Shown here in pieces: positions 34,919 to 43,552 of a DNA stretch of 64,000 bases. Origin of the DNA: Streptomyces sp. NBC_01429 (lineage in GTDB: Bacteria > Actinomycetota > Actinomycetes > Streptomycetales > Streptomycetaceae); assembly GCF_036231945.1 (NCBI RefSeq), contig NZ_CP109599.1, forward strand, positions 6,351,501 to 6,415,500. The letters run 5' to 3'. A program made the translations under genes and the position numbers. The notes beneath the pieces are model-generated. The model did no database searches and was not told where the DNA came from. It was given only the letters and a program-made list of their open reading frames with translations. Positions within the stretch are counted from its first letter, which is position 1, and the number at the start of each line of letters is the position of its first letter.

Positions 34919-37174
34919 ATGACAGGACCCCTGGTCCCATTCCGCGAGATCGTCCTCAAGGTCCACAGCAGATGTGATCTCGCGTGCGACCACTGCTACA
35001 TCTACGAACACGCGGATCAGAGCTGGCGCACCCGCCCCAGGGCAATCTCCGACGAAGCGATTCACCGTACAGCGCACCGACTGGCCGAACATGCCAAGGC
35101 CCATGCCCTGCCCTCCGTGTCAGTGATCCTGCACGGAGGGGAGCCCCTGCTCGCGGGGCCCGCGCGACTGCGGCGCGTCTGCGAGGAGCTGACCCGGGCC
35201 CTCGACGGAGTCGCGGAACTCGATCTGCGGATCCACACCAACGGCCTCCAGCTCTCGCCCCGCTATCTCGACCTCTTCACCGAGTTCGGCGTCAAGGTGG
35301 GTATCTCCCTCGACGGCGACCGCGCGGCCAACGACCGGCACCGCCGCTACGCGGACGGCCGCAGCAGCCACCCCCAGGTCCTCAAGGCCCTCGGCCTGCT
35401 CCGGCAGGACCGCTACCGCCCGCTCGACCTCGGGCTCCTGTGCACCGTGGACGCGGCCAACGACCCGCTCGCCGTGTACGACGCCCTCGCCGCGCTCGAC
35501 CCGCCGCGCATCGACTTCCTGCTGCCGCACGCCACCTGGGACGACTCGCCGCCGCGCCCCGACGGCTCACCGACCGCGTACGCCGACTGGCTGCTGGCCG
35601 TCTTCGACCGCTGGGACGCCGGGGGCCGTCCGATGCCGGTACGCCTCTTCGAGTCGGTCCTCTCCACCCTGGCCGGCGGCCCGAGCCTCACCGAGTCGCT
35701 CGGGCTCGCCCCCACCGATCTGGTCGTCGTGGAGACCGACGGCACCCTGGAACAGGTCGACTCGCTCAAGAGCGCCTACGAGGGCGCCGCGGCCACCGGG
35801 TTCGACGTCCTGCGCCACTCCTTCGACGAGGTCGCCGCCCATCCGGGGGTACGGTCCCGGCAGCTGGGGCTCGCCGGGGTGAGCGCGGCCTGCCGCGACT
35901 GCCCGGTCGTACGCTCCTGCGGCGGCGGCCTCTACACCCACCGCTACCGCTCGGCGCCCGGGGCGGGACAGGACGGGGCGGGACAGGACGGGGGTCCCGG
36001 CGGGTTCGACCACACCTCCGTGTACTGCGCCGACCTGGAGGCGCTGATCCGCGGCATCGAGTCCCGTACGGCGGCGGCCACCGTCCCGCCCGCCGTCACT
36101 GACCCCGGTGAACTCCTCGCGGCCCAGCGGGAGCTGACCCGCTCGCTCCTCGCCGAGCTGCACGCCGAACTGGGCGGCAGGGGCGGCGCCGCCTGGCAGC
36201 GGACCTGGGAGCTGGCGGGCGAGGTGGAGCTGCGCTCCGAGGGGCTCGACGAGGTGCTGGCCCATCCGTACACCCGCAACCGGCTGGTCGACTCGGTCGC
36301 CGCCGTCCGGGAGGGGCGCCCCGGCGCGTTCGACGCGGCGCGCGCCTTCGCCCCGTATCTGGCCGCCGCCGTGATCAGGGGCGGCCTGGAGACGCCCGTA
36401 CGGGTCGGCTACCGCGACGGCGCGCTGACGCTGCCCACCCTGGGGACGCTGCGGCTCGGTGGCCCCGGTGAGCACGGGGAGGCCGAGGTGTGCCCCGCCG
36501 AGAAGGGGTTCGTGGTGCGGACGGCGACGGCGGAGCGGCGCGTCGTACGGGCCGGTGAACCGGCCCCGCACTGGCGCCCGGTGCGCACGCTGGGCCGGGA
36601 CGGCGCGCCGGACCTCGCGCTGGACGACCTCGATCCGTACCGCGACTGCTTCGACGCCCCCGCGCACCCCGGCCTCAGCAGGGACGAGGCGGCCGACTGG
36701 AGCGGCCGGCTGGCGGCGGCCTGGGGGCTGCTGGGGCGGGCCGTGCCCGCGCAGGCCGCCGAGGCCGCGGGCTCGCTCTCCACGCTGACGCCGCTGCTCT
36801 CCACCGGGCCCTCGGTCGGCCGGCACGGATACGGCGCGCTGGGCATCCCCGTCCGGGGCAGCGCCGACGAGCTGGCCCGCGCGCTGCTGCGCGGCTTCCG
36901 CCGGGCCAAGCTGCGGGCGCTGACCGAGACCGCCGACCTGTACGCCCTGGACGGCGAGTGGAGCCGCCCCGCGCCCTGGCAGGAGGCGCCCGTCCCGCTG
37001 TCGCTGCTGCTGGCGGGCGCGTACGAACGGGTGGGGATCGCCGCGTACGACCCCGACCCCCGCCACCGGGACCACGCGCTGCGGGCCCTGGACACCCTGG
37101 AGGGCGCGGCCGAACTCACCGTCGCCGGCCGGAGGGTGCTGGCCGCGCTCGGGGAAGAGGCCGGCCGTGGCTGA
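34919..37174 (+). CDS. fxsB: FxsB radical SAM/SPASM peptide maturase, metallohydrolase-like extension
   Basis: A 751-residue enzyme. The radical SAM [4Fe-4S] site is CDLACDHC at 19-26 and the SAM-binding GGEPL follows at about 73-77. The SPASM region has CRDCPVVRSC at about 325-334. These fit FxsB, a cyclophane-forming maturase acting on the upstream precursor. Residues about 380-751 form an extension related to the HExxH domain, but the motif position reads RGFRR (658-662) in ALLRGFRRAKLRAL, so metal ligands are lost. The following PAPWQEAP and LLAGAYERVGIA retain the family shape. The stop overlaps the acetyltransferase GTG by eight bases. Confidence 0.92.
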   Translation: MTGPLVPFREIVLKVHSRCDLACDHCYIYEHADQSWRTRPRAISDEAIHRTAHRLAEHAKAHALPSVSVILHGGEPLLAGPARLRRVCEELTRALDGVAELDLRIHTNGLQLSPRYLDLFTEFGVKVGISLDGDRAANDRHRRYADGRSSHPQVLKALGLLRQDRYRPLDLGLLCTVDAANDPLAVYDALAALDPPRIDFLLPHATWDDSPPRPDGSPTAYADWLLAVFDRWDAGGRPMPVRLFESVLSTLAGGPSLTESLGLAPTDLVVVETDGTLEQVDSLKSAYEGAAATGFDVLRHSFDEVAAHPGVRSRQLGLAGVSAACRDCPVVRSCGGGLYTHRYRSAPGAGQDGAGQDGGPGGFDHTSVYCADLEALIRGIESRTAAATVPPAVTDPGELLAAQRELTRSLLAELHAELGGRGGAAWQRTWELAGEVELRSEGLDEVLAHPYTRNRLVDSVAAVREGRPGAFDAARAFAPYLAAAVIRGGLETPVRVGYRDGALTLPTLGTLRLGGPGEHGEAEVCPAEKGFVVRTATAERRVVRAGEPAPHWRPVRTLGRDGAPDLALDDLDPYRDCFDAPAHPGLSRDEAADWSGRLAAAWGLLGRAVPAQAAEAAGSLSTLTPLLSTGPSVGRHGYGALGIPVRGSADELARALLRGFRRAKLRALTETADLYALDGEWSRPAPWQEAPVPLSLLLAGAYERVGIAAYDPDPRHRDHALRALDTLEGAAELTVAGRRVLAALGEEAGRG

Positions 37175-37952
37175 GCCGGTGGCCCCGCCCGCGGTCGCCG
37201 CGCTGGCCCGCGAACTGACCGCGCTCGGCGTCACCCCCGGCGCGACGCTGCTCGTCCACGCCTCGCTGCGCGCCACCGGGCTGGACGCCATCACACTGCG
37301 CGAGGCGCTGCTGACGGCGCTGGGCGAGGACGGCACGCTGGTCGTCCCGGCCTTCACCGAGGAGAACTCCGACACCTCCGCCGCCCATCTGGCCCGCGTC
37401 CGGGGCATGACCCGGCGCGAGGCGGCGGTCTTCCGCGCCGCCATGCCCGCCTTCGACGCGGCGGGCACGCCGTGCCTGGCGATGGGCCGGCTGGCCGAGT
37501 CCGTACGTACCGCGCCGGGCGCCGTGCGCAGCGCGCACCCGCAGTCCTCCTTCGCCGCGGTCGGACGGCGGGCGGCCGAGCTGCTGGCCCGGCACCCGCT
37601 CGACAGCCATCTGGGGCCCGGCTCACCGCTCGGCGCGCTGGCCGACGCGGGCGCGCGGGTATTGATGATCAATGTGGGATTCGCCGCCTGCACCGCCTTC
37701 CATCTCGCGGAATACCGGCCCGGCGCGCATATGCGTTCCTATCGCTGTGTGGTGAAAGCGCGGGACGGGAAGCCGCGTTGGGTGGAATATGAGGACGTCG
37801 CCCTGGACGACCGTGATTTCGAGGAGATCGGGTCGTCATTCGCCTGGGGCGTGGCGCAGACGGGACAACTGGGAGGAACGGTCACAAGACTGTTCTCGAT
37901 AAAGGACGCGGTCGCCCACGCGGAGTCCTGGATGACTGAAAAGCGGCGGTGA
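37167..37952 (+). CDS. AAC(3)-like N-acetyltransferase of the fxs cassette
   Basis: A 261-residue member of the aminoglycoside 3-N-acetyltransferase family (acetyl-CoA to amine). Family blocks are TLLVHASLRATG at the N-terminus, LVVPAFTEENSD (CoA-binding region), RSAHPQSSFAAVG with the catalytic His, and VLMINVGFAACTAFHLAEYR. It overlaps fxsB, so it is part of the operon rather than an independent resistance gene; resistance cannot be excluded. Acetylation of the cyclophane peptide or another cell component is an inference. GTG start. Confidence 0.85.
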   Translation: MAEPVAPPAVAALARELTALGVTPGATLLVHASLRATGLDAITLREALLTALGEDGTLVVPAFTEENSDTSAAHLARVRGMTRREAAVFRAAMPAFDAAGTPCLAMGRLAESVRTAPGAVRSAHPQSSFAAVGRRAAELLARHPLDSHLGPGSPLGALADAGARVLMINVGFAACTAFHLAEYRPGAHMRSYRCVVKARDGKPRWVEYEDVALDDRDFEEIGSSFAWGVAQTGQLGGTVTRLFSIKDAVAHAESWMTEKRR

Positions 37953-38055
37953 TCGACCGGACGGAAGGGGGGAGGAAGGACACTCGGCTTCGGAATGATT
38001 AATCCGCTCGCCTCCCGGTGATCGATGAGGCGGGTGCTCACAGGACGGGGGTCGT

Positions 38056-39387
38056 GTGCACGCGTCACCGCGGCAGAGAGCGGCTGACCATCGGCCGTAT
38101 TTCTTCCTGAGCTATGCGCACACGCCGAGAAACGGTGTCGGGGGACCCGACCCGGACATATGGGTGGAGAAGCTCTTCGGGGATCTGTGCGGCCATGTGA
38201 TGGCCATGACGGATCTCCCGGCCGGGGCCCAGGCCGGATTCATCGACCAGGACATGCGCTCGGGCGAGGGCTGGTCCGAGCGGCTCGCCGAAATGCTCGC
38301 CACCTGCCGGGTGTTCGTACCGCTGTTCTCGCCGCGCTACTTCGCCAGCGAGATGTGCGGCAAGGAGTGGTACGCCTTCGCCCAGCGGGTCATCTACGAA
38401 CAGGCCAAGAACAACACCACGGCGGAGGCGATCGTGCCCGCCCTGTGGTGGCCGGTGCCGCCCGATCAACTGCCGGGCCCGGCCGAGCGGTTGCAGTTCA
38501 ACCACCGGGACTTCGGGGACCTCTACGTCACCGAGGGGCTCTACGGCCTGGTCAAACTCCGGATATTCGAGAGGGAGTACGAACGGGCCGTCTACGAACT
38601 CGCCAAACGCATCGTCAGCGTCGCCGACTCCTCCGCGATAGGCCCCGGGCGCCCCGTCGACTACCGCAACGCGCCCAGCGCCTTCGGCACGAGCGGCGGG
38701 CCACGCCCCATGCAGGTCACCGTGGCCGCCCCGACCCGGCACGACCTGCCCCAGGGCCGCACCGCGCACTACTACGGCGGCATGGCCCAGGACTGGAACC
38801 CGTACCACCCGGACTCCACGCGGCCGCTCGCCTATGTCGCCCGGGACCTGGTGCGCTCGCTCAACTACCAGGCCGACATCCTCTCGTTCGACGAGGTGTT
38901 CGTCCCCCACGAGGGCAAGCAGGAGCCCACCAGGCCGGAGATCCTCCTTGTCGACCGGTGGGCCCTGCGCGACGAGGAACAGCGCGAGCGGCTCGCCGCC
39001 TTCGACGCCGAGCACCGGCCCTGGGTGTCGGTGATCGTGCCGTGGAACCGCGAGGACGAACAGAGCAGGGCCGCCGAGGCCGAGCTGAGCGACTGGCTGG
39101 AGCGGACCATGCCCAAGAAGATGGGGCAGGGCCGCGCCGCCTGCCGGGCCGCCGCCAGAGGCGTGCCCAGCATGGAGGCGTTCGGCCAGCTGCTGCCCCA
39201 GATCGTCGAGGCCGCCGCCCAGCAGTATCTGAAACACGCGGCGGTCTACCCGCCGGCCGGCGGCGGCCACATGGAGCGGCCCCGGCTGCGCGGGCCGATG
39301 GCCGCCGAATACGCCACGACGCACTACGTTCCCCAGACGCACGACCTGGCGCCCGATGCGGAGGACACGGATGACAGCACGTCGTGA
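38056..39387 (+). CDS. fxsC: TIR-like protein FxsC
   Basis: A 443-residue FxsC protein. Residues 14-170 are TIR-like (YFFLSYAHTP, then DQDMRSGEGWSERLAEML, RVFVPLFSPRYFASEMC). A second related domain is at about 235-400 (EVFVPHEGKQ, ILLVDRWALRDEEQRERL, WVSVIVPWNREDEQ). TIR domains can bind or cleave NAD; whether this one is catalytic is not clear, though an acidic residue in MCGKEWYAF sits where the TIR catalytic Glu is expected. The start is GTG with GGACGGGGG upstream. It lies 103 bases after the acetyltransferase and overlaps fxsT by 17 bases. Confidence 0.88.
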   Translation: MHASPRQRAADHRPYFFLSYAHTPRNGVGGPDPDIWVEKLFGDLCGHVMAMTDLPAGAQAGFIDQDMRSGEGWSERLAEMLATCRVFVPLFSPRYFASEMCGKEWYAFAQRVIYEQAKNNTTAEAIVPALWWPVPPDQLPGPAERLQFNHRDFGDLYVTEGLYGLVKLRIFEREYERAVYELAKRIVSVADSSAIGPGRPVDYRNAPSAFGTSGGPRPMQVTVAAPTRHDLPQGRTAHYYGGMAQDWNPYHPDSTRPLAYVARDLVRSLNYQADILSFDEVFVPHEGKQEPTRPEILLVDRWALRDEEQRERLAAFDAEHRPWVSVIVPWNREDEQSRAAEAELSDWLERTMPKKMGQGRAACRAAARGVPSMEAFGQLLPQIVEAAAQQYLKHAAVYPPAGGGHMERPRLRGPMAAEYATTHYVPQTHDLAPDAEDTDDSTS

Positions 39388-42300
39388 CGGACGCATCGTC
39401 ACCTTCTACTCCTACAAGGGGGGTACGGGCCGCACCATGGCCCTGGCCAACACGGCCTGGATCCTCGCCGCCAGCGGACGGCGGGTCCTGGCGGTCGACT
39501 GGGACCTGGAGGCCCCCGGACTGCACCGGTTCTTCCACCCCTTCCTCGACCCCGCCACCCTCGGCGCCACCACCGGCGTCATCGATCTGATCACCGAGTA
39601 CGCGTGGGCCGCGACCAGCCCGGCGGAGCGCCCCGACGACTGGCACCGCGAATACGCGCGGGTGCGGCCGCACGCCGTCTCGCTCACCCCGGTGCACCTG
39701 GGCTGGGACTTCCCCGAGGGCGGCACCCTCGACTTCGTCTCAGCGGGCCGGCAGAACCGCGAGTACTCCGCGACCGTCTCCACCTTCGACTGGGACAACT
39801 TCTACGACCGGCTCGGCGGCGGCCACTTCTTCGACGCCCTGCGCGACGACATGAAGGCCCACTACGACTACGTCCTCATCGACAGCAGGACCGGGCTGAG
39901 CGACATCGCCGACATCTGCACCGTCCATCTGCCCGACGTCCTCGTCGACTGCTTCACCCTCAGCGACCAGTCCATCGACGGCGCCGCCGCGGTGGCCCGC
40001 CAGATCGACGAGCGCTACGGCGGCCGGGGCATCCGGATCTTCCCCGTGCCGATGCGCATCGACGAGGGGGAGAAGGAGAAGGCCGACGCGGGACGCGCGC
40101 TCGCCCGGGTGAAGTTCGACCGCTTCCCCAGCGGCCTCGCCGGGGAGCGGCTCACCGCCTACTGGGGCGCGGTGGAGATCCCGTACCGGCCCTACTACGC
40201 GTACGAGGAGACCCTGGCCACCTTCGGCGACGAGGCGGGGCTGAGCAACTCCCTGCTCTCCGCCTTCGAACGGCTCACCGGCTACGTCACCGAGGGCGCC
40301 GTCACCTCGATGCCCCCGGTCGGCGAGGAGACCAGGCTGCGGATCAGGGACGCCTTCACCCGCCGCCGGCCCTCCCTGCCCGCCGACCTCCATCTGCACT
40401 ACGTCGCCGAGAACCGGATGTGGGCCGACTGGGCCGAATCGGTGCTCAGCCGCGCCGGGTTCCGGGTCGTGCCGCGCGACGTCTCGGCCGAACCGGCCGG
40501 GAACGGCGCCGCCGGGTCCGGTTCGGGTGGGTTCGGTTCGGGTGGGTTCGGTTCGGGCGGGTTCGGCGGATCCGGAACGCTCGGGGGCAGCGGCGTGGCC
40601 CTGGTCCCCGCCGAGTCCGCCGCCCGCACCGTCGTCCTGCTCTCCGCAGCGCACCTCAAGTCCGCGCGGGCCCTGGAGGCGTGGTCGCGCGCCGCGTCCG
40701 AGGACCCGGGCGGGGCCCGGCGCCAGGTGGTGCCCGTACGGGTCGGGGACGTCCGGCTCACCGCCCCGTACATCGACCGCAACCCGGTGGACCTCTTCCG
40801 GCTGGACGAGGCGCACGCCACCGCCGTGCTGCTGCGCGCCCTGGAGCGGCCCGTACAGCTCGCCGACGCCGTCGCGCCCGGCCCGCGCTTCCCCGGGACC
40901 GTGCCCAGGATCTGGAACGCCCCCTCCCGCAACCCTGGCTTCACCGGGCGCTCCCCGGTCCTGGAGCGGATGCGCGACCAGCTCGGCGGCGGCATGGCCG
41001 TGGTGCTCCCGCAGCCGCAGACGCTGTACGGACTCGGCGGGATCGGCAAGACACAGGTCGCGCTGGAGTACGTCCACCGCTTCATGGCCGACTACGACCT
41101 GATCTGGTGGATCTCCTCCGAGCAGACCGCCGACGTGGTCGCCGGCCTCGCCGAACTGGCCGTACGGCTCGGAGCGCAGGGCGAGGACATGGCGGCGGCC
41201 TCGCAGGAGGCCGTCGACCTGCTGCGGCGCGGCGTCCCCTCGCCGCGCTGGCTGCTGGTCTTCGACAACGCCGACGAGCCGGAGCAGCTCCAGCGGTTCC
41301 TGCCGCCCGGCGGCCCCGGACATGTCCTGATCACCTCGCGCAACCAGAGCTGGTCGCAGTACGGCGACGCCCTGCCCGTCGACGTCTTCCTGCGCGAGGA
41401 GTCCGTCGAGCACCTCCAGCGGCGCGCCCCCGGGCTGACCGCCCGGGACGCCGACCAGGTGGCCACCGCCGTCGGCGACCTGCCGCTCGCCGTCGAACAG
41501 GCGGCGGCCTGGATCGCGGAGACCGCCACCCCCGTCTCCGAATACCTGGACCAGCTCGGCCGGCAGGCGGCCGGCGTGCTGGCCCTCAACCAGCCGGCGG
41601 GCTACCCGCAGCCTGTCGCCGCTACCTGGAACATCTCCATCGAGCGGCTCAAGGAACGCTCGCCCGCCGCCGTACGGCTGCTCCAGCTCTGCGCCTTCTT
41701 CGCGCCCGAGCCGATCTCCGCGAACCTCCTCTACAGCAAGGAGATGATCGAGGAACTCAAGCCGTACGACGTCTCGCTCCAGGAGACGCTGGTACTGGGC
41801 CGGGTCATCCGGGAGATCGGCCGGTTCGCGCTGGCCAAGGTCGACCAGGTCGGCAACAGCATCCAGGTGCACCGGCTGGTCCAGGCGATCATCAGGGCCC
41901 AGCTCACCGAGGACGAGCAGCACACCGCCCGGCACGCCGTGCACCGCATCCTCGCCGGCGCCAGGCCCGACGGCGACGAACCGATCGACGACCCCGCCAG
42001 CTGGGACCGGTTCGCCACGATCTGGCCGCACCTCATCGTCTCCGAGGCCGGCTTCTGCCGGCGGCCCGAGACCCGCCGGCTGATGATCGACCGGGTGCGC
42101 TACCTGTGGAAGCGCGGTGACTGGCCGGCCGCTTTCGAACTCGCCGGAGAGCTGCGCGACAACTGGCGCGAGACGCTCGGCGACACCGACCCGCAGTATC
42201 TCTATCTGCGCTTCCACCTCTCCAACATCTACCGCTCCCAGGGGCGTTACGTGGAGGCGCGGGAGCTGGACGAGGTGACTCTGAACCGGCAGCGCGCGGT

Positions 42301-43393
42301 GCTCGGCCCCACCCATCCGCACACCTACATGACCACCAGCGCGCTGGCCACCGACTTCATGACGCTCGGCGAGTACGCCAGGGCGATGGAGCTGGCCGCC
42401 GACGCGCACGAGGGATTCAGCGGGATCTTCCACGAGTCGCACCCCCGGAGCCTCGCCGCCGCCAACAACCGCGCGCTGGCCCTGCGGATGGTCGGCCGCT
42501 ACGCCGACGCGCGCGAGATGGACCAGGACGTCTTCGACCGCAGGACCACCGTCCTGGGACCCAGCCATCCGCACACCCTCGCCTCGGCCGTCAACCTGGC
42601 GCGCGACCTGCGGGACATCGGCCGGTACGAGGAATCGGTCGCGCTGCTCAGCCGGACGTACGCCGTCTACAAGGAACAACTGGGACCTCTCTTCCCCGGC
42701 ACGCTGGCGGCGGCCAAGAGCCTGGCCGTGTCGCTGCGCAGGGCGGACCGGCTGGAGGACGCGCGGCGGCTGACCACCGCCACGCGGGGCCGCTACCGGA
42801 CCAAGTACGGATCGCAGGCCACTCCCGACTCACTCGCCTGCGATCTGAATCTGGCGGCCGACCACTTCGCCGCCGGGGAACCGGTCGCGGCGCGGGATCT
42901 GGCGCAGGAGGTCGTCGACCAGTATCTGCGGGTGCCGGGGGAGCGGCACCCGTACACCCTCGCCGCCATCAGCAACCTGGGCATCTACCACTGGGGCTGC
43001 GGAGCGCCCGAGCTGGCGGAGCAACTGCTCCAGGGCGCGCTGGGCACGATGCGGGAGGTGCTGGGCGACGCTCATCCGCACACGCTCTTCTGCACGGTCG
43101 CCCTCGCCAGCGCCAAGGCGGATCTGGGCGAGCTGGACGAGGCGCTGGTGACGGAGCGCGGCGCCGTCGCCGGGCTGCGCGTGGCGCTGGGCGCGCACCA
43201 CCCCGAGACGCTCGCCATCGCCTCCAACATGTGCGTCACGCTGGGGGCGCTGGGGCGCAAGGCCGACGCGGCGCAGCTGCGGGTGGAGACGGTGGAGGAG
43301 CTGGTACGGCTGCTGGGCGAGGACCACACGCTGACCCGGTTCGCCCGGGACGACCGGAGGGTCTACCGGGACCTGGAGCCGATGGCGGTGTGA
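39371..43393 (+). CDS. fxsT: FxsT: MinD-like ATPase, TIR-like, NB-ARC, TPR fusion
   Basis: A 1340-residue multidomain protein. An N-terminal MinD/ParA-like ATPase opens with YSYKGGTGRTMALANTAW (deviant Walker A at 16-22). Residues about 335-490 resemble TIR domains, interrupted by a Gly/Phe/Ser linker of GSGGF repeats. An NB-ARC STAND domain follows with GLGGIGKT at 554-561 and LLVFDNADE (Walker B), then a winged-helix region. From about 930 to the end are many TPRs with the HPHT signature (LGPTHPHTY, LGPSHPHTL). This is the tetratricopeptide partner named for FxSxx-COOH loci. It resembles STAND immune receptors. ATG with GGAGG seven bases upstream. Confidence 0.9.
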   Translation: MTARRDGRIVTFYSYKGGTGRTMALANTAWILAASGRRVLAVDWDLEAPGLHRFFHPFLDPATLGATTGVIDLITEYAWAATSPAERPDDWHREYARVRPHAVSLTPVHLGWDFPEGGTLDFVSAGRQNREYSATVSTFDWDNFYDRLGGGHFFDALRDDMKAHYDYVLIDSRTGLSDIADICTVHLPDVLVDCFTLSDQSIDGAAAVARQIDERYGGRGIRIFPVPMRIDEGEKEKADAGRALARVKFDRFPSGLAGERLTAYWGAVEIPYRPYYAYEETLATFGDEAGLSNSLLSAFERLTGYVTEGAVTSMPPVGEETRLRIRDAFTRRRPSLPADLHLHYVAENRMWADWAESVLSRAGFRVVPRDVSAEPAGNGAAGSGSGGFGSGGFGSGGFGGSGTLGGSGVALVPAESAARTVVLLSAAHLKSARALEAWSRAASEDPGGARRQVVPVRVGDVRLTAPYIDRNPVDLFRLDEAHATAVLLRALERPVQLADAVAPGPRFPGTVPRIWNAPSRNPGFTGRSPVLERMRDQLGGGMAVVLPQPQTLYGLGGIGKTQVALEYVHRFMADYDLIWWISSEQTADVVAGLAELAVRLGAQGEDMAAASQEAVDLLRRGVPSPRWLLVFDNADEPEQLQRFLPPGGPGHVLITSRNQSWSQYGDALPVDVFLREESVEHLQRRAPGLTARDADQVATAVGDLPLAVEQAAAWIAETATPVSEYLDQLGRQAAGVLALNQPAGYPQPVAATWNISIERLKERSPAAVRLLQLCAFFAPEPISANLLYSKEMIEELKPYDVSLQETLVLGRVIREIGRFALAKVDQVGNSIQVHRLVQAIIRAQLTEDEQHTARHAVHRILAGARPDGDEPIDDPASWDRFATIWPHLIVSEAGFCRRPETRRLMIDRVRYLWKRGDWPAAFELAGELRDNWRETLGDTDPQYLYLRFHLSNIYRSQGRYVEARELDEVTLNRQRAVLGPTHPHTYMTTSALATDFMTLGEYARAMELAADAHEGFSGIFHESHPRSLAAANNRALALRMVGRYADAREMDQDVFDRRTTVLGPSHPHTLASAVNLARDLRDIGRYEESVALLSRTYAVYKEQLGPLFPGTLAAAKSLAVSLRRADRLEDARRLTTATRGRYRTKYGSQATPDSLACDLNLAADHFAAGEPVAARDLAQEVVDQYLRVPGERHPYTLAAISNLGIYHWGCGAPELAEQLLQGALGTMREVLGDAHPHTLFCTVALASAKADLGELDEALVTERGAVAGLRVALGAHHPETLAIASNMCVTLGALGRKADAAQLRVETVEELVRLLGEDHTLTRFARDDRRVYRDLEPMAV
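40520..40566 (+). repeat. three 15-bp tandem repeats inside fxsT
   Basis: Three copies of GGTTCGGGTGGGTTC (the third with C for T) encode GSGGF three times in the linker of the TIR-like domain. Identical copies imply recent expansion. Confidence 0.8.
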
Positions 43394-43396
43394 CGC

Positions 43397-43436
43397 GGGC
43401 GCGCCGGACGGAGCGGTACGTCCGTCCGGCGCGCCC
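43397..43436. terminator. terminator hairpin ending the fxs operon
   Basis: A perfect 16-base-pair stem (GGGCGCGCCGGACGGA with its complement) and eight-base loop start three bases after the fxsT stop. It lies between converging genes and may act both ways. No U tract. Confidence 0.85.
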
Positions 43437-43552
43437 GGCATCCGGCATCCGGCATTTGGCGCCCGGCATCCGGCGTCCGGCCGCCCGCTGTCATCCGTGC
43501 CGGTCGTCCTGGCCGTGCCGGTCGTCCCGGCTGTCCTGGCCGTCCCGGTCGG
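43434..43552. repeat. two small tandem arrays at the hydrolase 3' end
   Basis: First an array of degenerate 7-base GGCATCC units (43434-43483), then an array of about 18-base units of GTGCCGGTCGTCCTGGCC type (43497-43552) that encodes the HGQDDRHG-type C-terminus of the leftward hydrolase. Copy number may vary. Confidence 0.6.

Noticed and set aside
40520..40566. Possible CRISPR-like repeat
   Set aside because: Continuous 15-base coding repeats with no spacers; no cas genes in the window.
39740..42679. 979-codon open frame antisense to fxsT
   Set aside because: Shadow; no recognisable motif, while the sense strand has two P-loops and TPRs.
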